A stretch of 64,000 nucleotides of DNA, from positions 1 through 64,000 of the forward strand of contig JACKCP010000012.1 in assembly GCA_020633955.1 (NCBI GenBank), in the 5' to 3' direction. The notes beneath the pieces are model-generated. The model made no database searches and had not been told where the DNA came from. It saw only the letters and a program-made list of their open reading frames with translations. The stretch's first letter is position 1; each line of letters starts with the position of its first letter. Shown here one piece after another: positions 1 through 8,046 of this stretch. The position numbers and the translations under genes were made by a program. The stretch is from Desulfobacteraceae bacterium. Lineage in GTDB: Bacteria > Desulfobacterota > Desulfobacteria > Desulfobacterales > JACKCP01.

Positions 1-146
1 TTTTTTAAAACAACTTTCAAAAGTTCATGATCAATTTTGTTGGAAAAAGAAATATTTTGGACAACACTTAAGGGAGCTGCTGAAATATTTGCAGAACCAA
101 AAAAAACAATTAATATTAAAAAGAGTTTATAATTTAAAATTTTCAT
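1..146 (-). CDS. Putative exported protein, N-terminal part only
   Basis: An open frame starts with ATG at 146 on the minus strand and runs off the left edge of the window. The 48 visible residues begin MKILNYKLFLILIVFFGSA and then reach a small-residue stretch ending ISAAP. This is a classic signal peptide with cleavage likely near residue 23, so the protein is exported. It starts 15 bp after the stop of the LolA-like gene and is probably in the same operon. In similar clusters a LolA-like protein is often followed by an outer-membrane or transporter gene, but the visible part is too short to assign a family. The ribosome-binding site is weak, which fits translational coupling. Confidence 0.6.
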   Translation of the reverse strand, partial: MKILNYKLFLILIVFFGSANISAAPLSVVQNISFSNKIDHELLKVVLK

Positions 147-161
147 ATTTTTTAAGTGTTT

Positions 162-938
162 TTAATAGTATTCAAGCATTTTCTGGGATATTTCATCCTT
201 GTTCAAATCAGTGTTATATAAAATTTTTTCTGTATTAATGTATGTTTTGTGATTTTTGATAATATCTTCCATTGATACAGTCAGTTCTGTCCAGATTCCC
301 TGAACTTTATTGAATTTCAAAACCTTATATGTTTTTACATGAAGGTCTTTTTTATCAAAAAATTTAATAAGTACTGGAGTAAAGGATTCCTTGTGAATCA
401 GGCTTATTGTTTTGCCGTACTGTGACTTTGTTCCTTCTTTTGGATGCGAAACAAGAATGTAGCAGTCAACGTTATTGACCTTTGCATCTCCCTGGATTTT
501 ATAGGTATAATCATCAAGTGGATGTCTTTCCATGTCTTCGTAAGTAAAATCGCTGTTGACAAAACGTTGATCTTTTTGTGAAGAAACAATTCTTCTTGTT
601 CTTCTAAGTGCTGGAAGGTATAAAAACTGGTCTGTTTCATAACCTTCTTTTTCTATTGCAAGAAATCCGGTTCCTTCAATATCTGCAGGAGTCAGAAACC
701 TTATCAGCTGATGTTCAAGTTTGTTTTCCACAAATCTTTTGAGGGTAAAGTTTCTTGATCTTTTTTTTCCGTTTTCATCAATTAAAACCATTTGTGAAGA
801 AGAAATTGAGTTGCTTCCCCTGTCCCTGTGAAAGGAATTGTATGCTATTTTTTCCGGGCTTAACTCTTCACAAAATAAAGATCCTGGAATCATGCACAAA
901 ATAAATATTAAAATCAGGATATTTTTTAAAATATTCAT
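162..938 (-). CDS. Outer-membrane lipoprotein-sorting protein, LolA-like
   Basis: 258 residues with an N-terminal signal peptide (hydrophobic residues 5-20, cleavage near residue 23), so periplasmic. The middle carries the pattern typical of the LolA-like family found beside RND-type lipid or lipoprotein exporters: FLYLPALRRTRRI at about 105-117, then a QRFVNSDFTYEDMER-like stretch and a later VKTYKV strand. Members form an open beta-barrel that carries a lipid or lipoprotein across the periplasm. The length of about 260 residues is usual for this family and longer than classic LolA. It is the first visible gene of a minus-strand unit with the exported protein at 1-146. What it carries cannot be read from the sequence. 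Confidence 0.75.
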   Translation of the reverse strand: MNILKNILILIFILCMIPGSLFCEELSPEKIAYNSFHRDRGSNSISSSQMVLIDENGKKRSRNFTLKRFVENKLEHQLIRFLTPADIEGTGFLAIEKEGYETDQFLYLPALRRTRRIVSSQKDQRFVNSDFTYEDMERHPLDDYTYKIQGDAKVNNVDCYILVSHPKEGTKSQYGKTISLIHKESFTPVLIKFFDKKDLHVKTYKVLKFNKVQGIWTELTVSMEDIIKNHKTYINTEKILYNTDLNKDEISQKMLEYY

Positions 939-964
939 AATCTTTATCCTTAGTTTGAATAATT

Positions 965-1107
965 AGTTGCTGAACGAAAACGGCCTTTTTTGCCCATTTC
1001 TGCGTCAGATTAAAAATTTAATCCTCAAAATACTCAATGTATTCCTGCGGTTAAATTTTTCTTCTTCCTTGAACTGAACAAAAAATTCTCGTTTTCGGCC
1101 AATCACT
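965..1107 (+). repeat. R1 element, full-length copy a
   Basis: 143-bp non-coding element. The left end AGTTGCTGAACGAAAACGG and the inverted right end AGTGATTGGCCGAAAACG are imperfect terminal inverted repeats (13 of 18 positions agree). Inside, AAAATTTAA and TTAAATTTTT can pair, with a further AATAC/GTATT hairpin, so the whole element can fold as one long stem. It is flanked by the direct repeat AATT (961-964 and 1108-1111). The right-hand duplication overlaps the stop codon of the neighbouring TPR gene. No open reading frame is present. Confidence 0.85.
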
Positions 1108-1109
1108 AA

Positions 1110-3383
1110 TTACTTTAATTTTTCATAAAGTTTTTTTGCCTCTTCAGAACCTTCAAAGGATTCACTAAGCTTAAATGCAAGGTCAAGCTGTTTTTTTGCA
1201 AGCTCTGTTTTTTCCTGTTTTTCGTAAACAAGCGCGAGATGATAGTAAACTATAGGATTTTCTGCCTTTTTAAGACTGTCAGTCAGTTCACCGGCAGCAT
1301 TTCCATAAAGTCCTTTTTTATAGTAAATATAACCCAGTGTGTCCATTACAGCAGGGTCTTCGGGCATAACTGACTTGGCTTTTCTTGCAAAATCAAGAGC
1401 TTCATTATAATTGTTTTTTACTTCAGCTAAAAGAAATGCAAGATTGTTTGCAGCTGGTGCAAAATTTTCATTAATTTCAAGTGCTTTTCTGTAGTGAGTT
1501 TCTGCATCTTCAAAGTTCTTTTCGTTTTCAGCAATCATTCCAAGCATCATATGTGCTGAAGTTGAATTTGAATTTTTTTCAAGTATTGTATTGTATTGTT
1601 TTTTTGCTTCATCAATATTTTTGCGCGAAAGATAAATAGATGCAAGAGAGCCGTATGGAGGTAAATAATCCGGGAAGATTTTTATTGACTCCATATAATC
1701 GTTTTTTGCATCATCAACTTTATTCTGAGCAAGATAAACACTTGCCCTTATATTCAGAACAAGAGCTTTAAGCTGGTTATTATCCAGATCTTTAAGTTTG
1801 GTGGTGCATAATTTTTCAGCTTCTTCAAATTTTTTCTGGAATGATTTTATTTTTACATGAAGAGCCAGAGGTTCAAGAAAATTTTTATTAATGGCTTCTG
1901 CTTTGCTCAGATAGTTTTCAGCCTCATCAAAATTTCTTTTTTCTGCCTTGATTACTGCAAGTCTGTAAAAGGATAGGGCATTGTTTTTGTCAATTTCTGT
2001 AATTTTGAGGAAGTTTTTTTCTGCTTCATCTATTTGTCCTGATGCTGTGTTTGAGTTGCCTAGAATCATTAGAGCCCGTATATTATTCGGGTTAAGTTTT
2101 AAAACTTCCTCAACCTGATTTTTTGCAAGATCAAATGACTTCTGCTGAAAGTAAACTTCAGATAACAAAAGTCTTGCCTTGATATAAGAAGGATTCAGTT
2201 CTGTAGCCTTTACTATGTAGGAAGCTGCCTGGTCAGTATTGCCAAGTCCTATATTTGCAAGTCCAAGAAAATACTGGACTCTTTCAGAATTTGGCTCTTC
2301 CTTTTCAAGTTTTGTCAAAATATTAATGCTTTCCATGAAATTCTTTTTAAATAAAAGTATTTCTGCTTCAAGCATTTTTGCACCAAAAAGCCCGGGTCTT
2401 TTTTTGAGTACTTCTGAAATCAGTTCTTCGGCTTTTTCAATATTTTTATTTTTATACTCAAACCTTGCAAGGGTGATTTTAGCCTCAAGGCTTTCAGGGT
2501 TTACTTCAACTGCTTTCTGGTATGTTTCAAGAGCTTTTTCGTCTTTTTCTGAAATATCATAAAAGCGGGCAAGTACAAGATATGGTGTTATATTGTCCTT
2601 TGAGTTTTCTATGGCCTTAATATAGGATTTTTCAGCTTCAGATGCTTTATTCATTCTAAGGTAAAAATTCCCAAGATACAGAAAAACATCAGGGTTTTCA
2701 GGTTTGATTTCTGTTGTTTTTATAAGCTGGTTTTCAGCTTCCTTAAATTTTTTTGAACTGATATAAAAACCTGCCAGAATATATCTTGGTCCAATTTGAT
2801 CCGGAGATGAATTAACCGCCTCAATAAGATATTTTTCTGCTGTTTCAAAATCTCGGTTAATTATGCTGATTTTTGCAAGTCCCTGGAGGGATGGGGTGTT
2901 TTTATTATCGATTTCAAGAATTTTTTTATAATACTGCTCTGCTTCGGGGTAGTTTTTTTTTGCGAAAAGAATTTCTGCCTTAAGATAAAGTGCAGAAATA
3001 TTGTCTTTATCGGAATCAAGAATTTTCTCTGTTCTTGTAAGAGCCTCGTCAGGTTTTTGTCCAAGAAAAAATAATTTTGCAAGATTTATAAGAACATCAG
3101 GGTTTTCCGGAGAGTTTTTTTCTGCCTGTACAAAAAGGCTGAATGCCTGCTGGGGATTACCGAGCTTTAGTGAAATTTCGCCAAGTTTAATAAGTGCATC
3201 AAGGTAGTTATTGTCAATTTTAAGGGCATTTTTCAACTCAAGTTCGGCGTTTTTATATTCGCCTGAATCGAAATATTTTACTCCCTTATTGAAATACTTC
3301 TCTTTTTTGGCCTGGTCGTCGGTACATGCACTGCTCATAACAATGATAATGCATAATGCTAAAGCCCTTGTAAGAAAATTCAT
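1110..3383 (-). CDS. TPR-repeat lipoprotein, PEP-CTERM-system (PrsT) type
   Basis: 757 residues. The N-terminus is a lipoprotein signal ending in the lipobox SSAC (Cys20), so the protein is probably lipid-anchored in the periplasm or outer membrane. The rest is an almost uninterrupted array of about 20 tetratricopeptide repeats with recurring A-x-x-x-Y/F-x-x-A-L and N-P/P-E-N-P signatures. A very long TPR lipoprotein beside a CAAX-type protease and an ExeA-like ATPase matches the PrsT component of exosortase/PEP-CTERM loci, and a PEP-CTERM sequence occurs at 13.7 kb. The exact role of PrsT proteins is not established; scaffolding is likely. The gene is divergent from 3408-4316, with only 24 bp between the two ATGs. 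Confidence 0.75.
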   Translation of the reverse strand: MNFLTRALALCIIIVMSSACTDDQAKKEKYFNKGVKYFDSGEYKNAELELKNALKIDNNYLDALIKLGEISLKLGNPQQAFSLFVQAEKNSPENPDVLINLAKLFFLGQKPDEALTRTEKILDSDKDNISALYLKAEILFAKKNYPEAEQYYKKILEIDNKNTPSLQGLAKISIINRDFETAEKYLIEAVNSSPDQIGPRYILAGFYISSKKFKEAENQLIKTTEIKPENPDVFLYLGNFYLRMNKASEAEKSYIKAIENSKDNITPYLVLARFYDISEKDEKALETYQKAVEVNPESLEAKITLARFEYKNKNIEKAEELISEVLKKRPGLFGAKMLEAEILLFKKNFMESINILTKLEKEEPNSERVQYFLGLANIGLGNTDQAASYIVKATELNPSYIKARLLLSEVYFQQKSFDLAKNQVEEVLKLNPNNIRALMILGNSNTASGQIDEAEKNFLKITEIDKNNALSFYRLAVIKAEKRNFDEAENYLSKAEAINKNFLEPLALHVKIKSFQKKFEEAEKLCTTKLKDLDNNQLKALVLNIRASVYLAQNKVDDAKNDYMESIKIFPDYLPPYGSLASIYLSRKNIDEAKKQYNTILEKNSNSTSAHMMLGMIAENEKNFEDAETHYRKALEINENFAPAANNLAFLLAEVKNNYNEALDFARKAKSVMPEDPAVMDTLGYIYYKKGLYGNAAGELTDSLKKAENPIVYYHLALVYEKQEKTELAKKQLDLAFKLSESFEGSEEAKKLYEKLK

Positions 3384-3390
3384 TAATATC

Positions 3391-3398
3391 CTCCGGAG
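3391..3398. promoter_or_regulatory. Palindromic Shine-Dalgarno shared by two divergent genes
   Basis: CTCCGGAG is a perfect 8-bp palindrome lying between the divergent ATGs at 3383 (minus) and 3408 (plus). On the plus strand GGAG precedes the ATG by 9 nt. On the minus strand GGAGGAT precedes its ATG by about 4-7 nt. The 24-bp gap leaves no space for two promoters, so each gene's promoter must lie inside the other's coding sequence, unless the plus gene starts later. Confidence 0.6.
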
Positions 3399-3407
3399 AT
3401 TTAAATC

Positions 3408-4316
3408 ATGGACAAAATAAAAAATTTTTTTTATGTAAACACGAAATTAATGTTGATAAATATTATGGAATCCGGCTTTATGTCAATTAAAAATCCTAAT
3501 AACAATATAAATATATATCTTGTCATCAAGTTTTTTTATATTGTTATTTTTATACTTATAACTTTAAATTCAGTTTGTTTTTGCTGGTATGCCGAAAATA
3601 AATCGAGGGATATATCTTTTTTTGATTGCCGAAAAAATGAACCCTGTTCAGATAAATATGTGATTTACGAAAATTCCAAAAACGGGAAATGTGATCTTCT
3701 TTTGCCTGGTTCTTTAAATAAGGTTCCTTTTGCTGCATCAGCCGCAATAGATATACCTCTGTCTCAAATTTCAAAGGAATCAGTTGAACCATCCAAATAT
3801 CTTGACCGGCTTATTGCCGTGAATTTAAGAATTAAAAATCTTTTGGAGGAGTATGAAAATCTCAGAAAAAAGTCAGATTCATTTAACAAGTTGAATAATC
3901 CTTCCTTTACTGAAAAGACTTCATTCAATTCATTGTCCCAGGCAAATATTAAAAAAAAGGAAATCTATTCTTTAAGGCAGAAAATTGGTGAAAACCTTTC
4001 AGATGTTATAACCTACAGTCCAAAATCGGAACTTGCCTCAGCGCCTCTGTTTAATAAAGATATGTCAGGAGGTTCCATGACTGGCATTACCTCTGATAAT
4101 TCAGTTTTAGCAAATAAAAAACAAAATGATACAGTTTACACTTATCATGAAGTGAATATGGAAAGCGGTTTTAAATCAAACAGTGAACTGCCCTGGATTT
4201 TCAAGTTTTTCATTGGAAGTTTTAAATTTTTAATAAATAACAAGTATGAAATTTTGCTGTTTTTATTATTTCTTGTTATTTCAGTTGTAATGCTTATAGG
4301 CAGATCAAGAAAATGA
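3408..4316 (+). CDS. Membrane-anchored protein of unknown function
   Basis: 302 residues, family not recognised. A long N-terminal region precedes a hydrophobic segment at about 37-58, followed by a polar, Ser/Asn-rich central region. Residues about 130-185 are charged and helix-prone (a short coiled coil is possible). A second membrane segment at about 280-298 is followed by the basic tail GRSRK. The single C-terminal membrane helix with an Arg/Lys end resembles tail-anchored or sorting-tripartite proteins, but no PEP motif is present. The last 4 bp overlap the start of the TPR lipoprotein at 4313 (ATGA), so the two are co-translated. In-frame ATGs further down could be used instead of 3408, but the palindromic GGAG supports 3408. 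Confidence 0.6.
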   Translation: MDKIKNFFYVNTKLMLINIMESGFMSIKNPNNNINIYLVIKFFYIVIFILITLNSVCFCWYAENKSRDISFFDCRKNEPCSDKYVIYENSKNGKCDLLLPGSLNKVPFAASAAIDIPLSQISKESVEPSKYLDRLIAVNLRIKNLLEEYENLRKKSDSFNKLNNPSFTEKTSFNSLSQANIKKKEIYSLRQKIGENLSDVITYSPKSELASAPLFNKDMSGGSMTGITSDNSVLANKKQNDTVYTYHEVNMESGFKSNSELPWIFKFFIGSFKFLINNKYEILLFLLFLVISVVMLIGRSRK

Positions 4317-6580
4317 AAAAAAAAATTGTTTTACTGCTTTTGTTTTTTATCCTGTTTTCAGTTTTTTTTGGCTGTAAAGACACAAAAGATTTTTCTTTTG
4401 AGGAAAAAGGAGATCTGGCCTATAAAGAATATTCATATGAAAAGGCAATTCATTTCTGGAACAGAAGCTATTTAAAAAATCCTGAGAATACAAAACTTCT
4501 TGAAAAAACAGCCAGGGCTTTTCTAAAGCTTGGAGAAATTGATAAAGCTCTTGAATATTATCTCAAGGCCAGTAAAAAATTACCTGATTCCCATGAACTC
4601 AAAAAGGATATTGCAAGAATTTATCTTATTAAAGGAGAAGAAAGAAAGGCTCTTGAGCTTACAGAGCAGATTTTTTTATTTATGAAGGATGATGCTGATT
4701 TTAATATTTTGTACGGTGATATTTATCTTGTATCGGAAAATTCTGAAAAGGCATGCGAAATGTATAAAAAAGCTGTTCTTCTTTCAAATGGAAGTTCAAA
4801 GGCTTTTATCAAACTTGCCATAGGGCTTTATGAATCTGAAAATATTAGTGAGGCAGAAAATTATATTTCCAGGGTAATAAACAATTATGTTCTTACACCA
4901 GAAGACAACATCCTTTTATCTGATTATTATTTTGTTAAAGGTGATATTCAAGCCTCTGAGAAATATATTTTAAGAGCAGTATCCGATGAGTATGCAGGCC
5001 TTGATCATAAAATATATTTATGCAGTTTTTATCTTAAAACAGCCCAGTCCGAAAAGGCATGTAATTCTCTTGAAAAATACGCCGTTGAATATCCAAAAAA
5101 TTTAAAGCTTAAAATGCTTCTTGCTGATACATTAATCTCTTTGAAAAAAACCGATAAAGCAGAACTTCTTCTTGAAGAAATTAAAAAATTATCAGGAAAA
5201 AATATTGTTGATTATAATTTGCTCATGGGAAAATACTGGCTTTATAAAGGTAATATTTCATATGCAGTTTCCTATCTCAAGGACGCCTGTGAGAAAAAGC
5301 CCTATCTTGTGAATGCCAATTATTTGCTGGGCATAGCTTATTTTGCCGGAGGACAGTTAAAGCTTGCAGAAAAAAGTTTTACAAATGCACTTGTTCTGGC
5401 ACCCTCCCACAGGGACTCTCTTTTTATGATGGCTTCAATTCATTATAAGCTAAAGGAGTATGAACTCTGTCTTCAATACCTTGATAAAATAGAAGAGTAC
5501 GAGGCTTTTAATCCCAGGGTCTATATTTTAAAAGGACTTTGTTTTTTTGAAAAGGGTGAGTTTGAAAAGGCTTCTGATCTTTTTTCAGAGGCTTACGGTA
5601 TTGAAAGTGAGCTTTCTTCAGGTTTTTTTCTTGGAAAAACAAAGGAAGCTTTAAAAGATTTTGATGAAGCATTTGGAATTTATAAAGAAGTTTTAAATGA
5701 AAACGGTTTTGTTGAAGATGTTTTTTACAGATATATTTCACTCCTTGCACAACAGGGTAAATATACTTCTGCCAAAGAAGAGCTTGATAAATTTTTTCCA
5801 TCTGAAATAAAAGATCCTGTTAAAATATATATTTTTGCTTCTCTTTTTATAAAAGTTCATGATTTTGAAAAGGCTGAAACTGTTTTGAAAAAGGCCATTG
5901 AAAACGGGTCTGATTTTGAAGGAGTATATCTAAAGCTTGCGTCATTATATAAACTCCAGGATAATTTTAAAGAAATGGAGCAAATACTTTTATCATGTCT
6001 GGACAGGTTTCCCGGATGCAGTGATTGCACTCTGGAACTTGGGGATTATTATATTAAAAGAAATTTATTTGAAAAGGCTGTTCCTGTTTACGAAAAAGCT
6101 GTGAAACTTGGGATTGGATCTCCTTTATTAATGAGCAATTATGCATGGATTCTGGCTGATATGGGAAAAGATCTGGATATTGCACTTGATTATTCAAGAA
6201 AAGCTTATGATCTTGAGCCAGACAAGGATTTTATCTGCGACACCCTTGGTTATATTTATTATCTAAAGGGTGCATATTCACAGAGTTTATGGATGTTTGA
6301 AAAGGCCAGGGAAATTTCTCCGGAAAAAGGTATCCTCCAGTATCATCTGGGACTTGTTTCCTTAAAGCTGGGTAAATTATCAGACTCAAAGAAATATTTA
6401 GAAAAAGCTTTAAAGTCAGATGTTTCAATGGAAACAAAAGACGAAATTCAAAAAATTCTGTCAGATTTTGGAACTTCCACTGAAATAACTGATTATACTG
6501 ACACTCCAGAAGAAAATATCATGACTTTTCCTGAAAAACTTGTTGATGAGACAGATATTTTAACTCCTCAATGGAATTAA
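4313..6580 (+). CDS. Second TPR-repeat lipoprotein (PrsT-like)
   Basis: 755 residues, nearly the same length and plan as the divergent 757-residue protein. The signal peptide has lipobox FFGC (Cys21), followed by some 18-20 TPR units, for example repeated A-x-x-Y-Y-x-K/A-x-x-L and F-x-x-A motifs. The C-terminal 35 residues are acidic and repeat-free (ending LTPQWN). Both proteins keep a closely similar last repeat (DTLGYIYY followed by KKG or LKG), so they are probably ancient paralogues. Start overlap with the upstream membrane protein suggests coupled expression. It is probably a periplasmic scaffold in a surface or exopolysaccharide assembly system of PEP-CTERM type; this is inference from context. 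Confidence 0.72.
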   Translation: MKKKIVLLLLFFILFSVFFGCKDTKDFSFEEKGDLAYKEYSYEKAIHFWNRSYLKNPENTKLLEKTARAFLKLGEIDKALEYYLKASKKLPDSHELKKDIARIYLIKGEERKALELTEQIFLFMKDDADFNILYGDIYLVSENSEKACEMYKKAVLLSNGSSKAFIKLAIGLYESENISEAENYISRVINNYVLTPEDNILLSDYYFVKGDIQASEKYILRAVSDEYAGLDHKIYLCSFYLKTAQSEKACNSLEKYAVEYPKNLKLKMLLADTLISLKKTDKAELLLEEIKKLSGKNIVDYNLLMGKYWLYKGNISYAVSYLKDACEKKPYLVNANYLLGIAYFAGGQLKLAEKSFTNALVLAPSHRDSLFMMASIHYKLKEYELCLQYLDKIEEYEAFNPRVYILKGLCFFEKGEFEKASDLFSEAYGIESELSSGFFLGKTKEALKDFDEAFGIYKEVLNENGFVEDVFYRYISLLAQQGKYTSAKEELDKFFPSEIKDPVKIYIFASLFIKVHDFEKAETVLKKAIENGSDFEGVYLKLASLYKLQDNFKEMEQILLSCLDRFPGCSDCTLELGDYYIKRNLFEKAVPVYEKAVKLGIGSPLLMSNYAWILADMGKDLDIALDYSRKAYDLEPDKDFICDTLGYIYYLKGAYSQSLWMFEKAREISPEKGILQYHLGLVSLKLGKLSDSKKYLEKALKSDVSMETKDEIQKILSDFGTSTEITDYTDTPEENIMTFPEKLVDETDILTPQWN

Positions 6581-6583
6581 TTT

Positions 6584-6681
6584 CTGAGGAAAAAATATTT
6601 CCTGAAGCCGGCTCAGAAAAAATACAGCATCCGTTTTTTTCAGCAAACTGGCTTTTTCTAGGTTTTTACCTGAATAGTTAC
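6584..6681 (+). repeat. R2 element, copy a, left part missing
   Basis: Starts 3 bp after the TPR-gene stop. It matches the inner hairpin and right arm of R2: TTTCCTGAAGCCGGCTCAG, then AATACAGCATCCG, and finally CTGAATAGTTAC at the right end. The left third, including the left terminal repeat, is absent. The inner hairpin may also act as a terminator for the TPR gene. Confidence 0.7.
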
Positions 6682-6833
6682 AAAAATTATATTGTATTTT
6701 TTAAACATTAAATATAATCTTTATTTTAACCTTAATCATGCATACCATAATTTTAAAAATACAAAACTTACAATGAATAAAACCAATTATTTTAAATCCA
6801 TATTCAAAATTATATAACTCAGAAGGAGTTGTC

Positions 6834-7391
6834 ATGTCTGAAAAAAAAACAATCTTAAAAAACGGAATCTGGATAAAAGAGCAAAACGGCATGCTTACCA
6901 TGGGACTGCTCGATAAAGACGATTTCCAGGTTGAAATAGGTGAAAAAACCTCATTGCAGCTTTTTGCCCTGGAGCTTGAAATGCAGGAAGCTCTTTTTGG
7001 AGGAAGTGCTGTAAGGTTTAATCCCGAAAATGTAAATTTTGAAAGACTTGTGAAAAACCTGATAAAGGAACTTGAATTAAAAGAAGATGAAATATCTGGT
7101 CATTTTTCTGGATCAACAATCATAAAAGCCGATTATGATCTTGTTTTCAAGGCTTTTGAACTGCTTGTTAAAAAGTCAGCAGCTGGAAGAAAAGAAGGAA
7201 AAATTTATATCAATGCCTCTGTTGTGGATAACAGCTTATGTGTTGTTTACAGAGATGAAGTATTGTGCAGAAAAACTGAAAGCATTGAAGATGCCCGAAA
7301 AATAATTGAAAAAGAGCTTAAGGGTAAAATTAAAATCAATGATTCCGTAAAAAATCCATATATGGACATAACTATTCCGGAAAAAAAATAA
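6834..7391 (+). CDS. Uncharacterised protein, possible degenerate kinase ATPase-like domain
   Basis: 185 residues with no signal peptide or membrane segment, so cytoplasmic. A good ribosome-binding site (AAGGAG, 6823-6828) precedes ATG 6834. From about residue 60 the order of elements (NFERLVKNLIKELE, then an acidic-basic linker, IIKADYDLVFKAFELLVKKSA, then GKIYINASVVDNSLCVVY) recalls the start of a histidine-kinase ATP-binding domain. The N-box asparagine and glycine boxes are missing, so it would not be catalytic. The gene is 4 bp upstream of the CAAX-type protease and surely in the same operon. Function is unknown; a regulatory partner of the membrane protease is possible. Confidence 0.6.
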   Translation: MSEKKTILKNGIWIKEQNGMLTMGLLDKDDFQVEIGEKTSLQLFALELEMQEALFGGSAVRFNPENVNFERLVKNLIKELELKEDEISGHFSGSTIIKADYDLVFKAFELLVKKSAAGRKEGKIYINASVVDNSLCVVYRDEVLCRKTESIEDARKIIEKELKGKIKINDSVKNPYMDITIPEKK

Positions 7392-7395
7392 GATT

Positions 7396-8046
7396 ATGGA
7401 TAAAAGATTAATAAAAGATTATCTGCCTTATACAATCCCTTTTTTGATTTTTGCAGTATCAACCTACATTCTTCCATATACAGGCATTGGAGATATTTAT
7501 ATTTATCCTGCCAAAACAATAATTACTATTGTTGCCGTTATTTGTTTTTGGGAGACAATAAAAAAGGAAATAAGATTTCAGTTTGATTTTATTGCTTTAG
7601 GAGCAGGAGTTCTTGTTTTTTTCATATGGATAGGGCTTGAAGGTTTTTATCCCATTATGGGTCAGGATGACTCTTTGAATCCATATGAATTTCAACAAAA
7701 AATCAGTCTTGTATATATATGGATTTCAATAAGGCTTCTTGGCGCATCTATTGTTGTTCCAGTAATTGAAGAGCTTTTCTGGAGATCCTTTGCTTTGAGA
7801 TTTTTAATTGATCCTGATATAAAAAAGATTCCCTTTGGATCTTTTTCCTGGTTTTCATTTATAGTTGTTTCAACAGCCTTTGGTTTTGAACATTACAGAT
7901 GGCTTCCAGGAATAATTGCAGGTCTGATTTACGCATTATTGTATTACAGAACCAAAAATCTTTTTTCTCCAATAATCTCACATGGAGTAACAAACCTTAT
8001 GCTTGGAATTTATGTTTTGAATACAGGTTATTTTGAGTTCTGGTAA
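7396..8046 (+). CDS. CAAX-type intramembrane protease (CPBP family), PEP-CTERM-associated type
   Basis: 216 residues with six or so hydrophobic segments. It has all core CPBP/Rce1 motifs: EELFWR (Glu125, Glu126, Arg130), FGFEH (His166) and SHGVTN (His196, Asn200). These residues bind metal or water for cleavage of peptide bonds within the membrane. The short size and the sequence around FEHYRWLPGIIAGLIYA fit the CAAX-protease subgroup seen with exosortase systems, where it may process sorted proteins; that role is inferred. It follows the 185-residue gene by 4 bp. Its 3' end overlaps the 3' end of the convergent AAA-OmpA gene by 19 bp. Confidence 0.8.
   Translation: MDKRLIKDYLPYTIPFLIFAVSTYILPYTGIGDIYIYPAKTIITIVAVICFWETIKKEIRFQFDFIALGAGVLVFFIWIGLEGFYPIMGQDDSLNPYEFQQKISLVYIWISIRLLGASIVVPVIEELFWRSFALRFLIDPDIKKIPFGSFSWFSFIVVSTAFGFEHYRWLPGIIAGLIYALLYYRTKNLFSPIISHGVTNLMLGIYVLNTGYFEFW

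Noticed and set aside
965..1107. R1 copies considered as CRISPR repeats or small RNA genes
   Set aside because: Copies are far apart, carry target duplications and have no regular spacers. No promoter-terminator pair common to all copies was seen.
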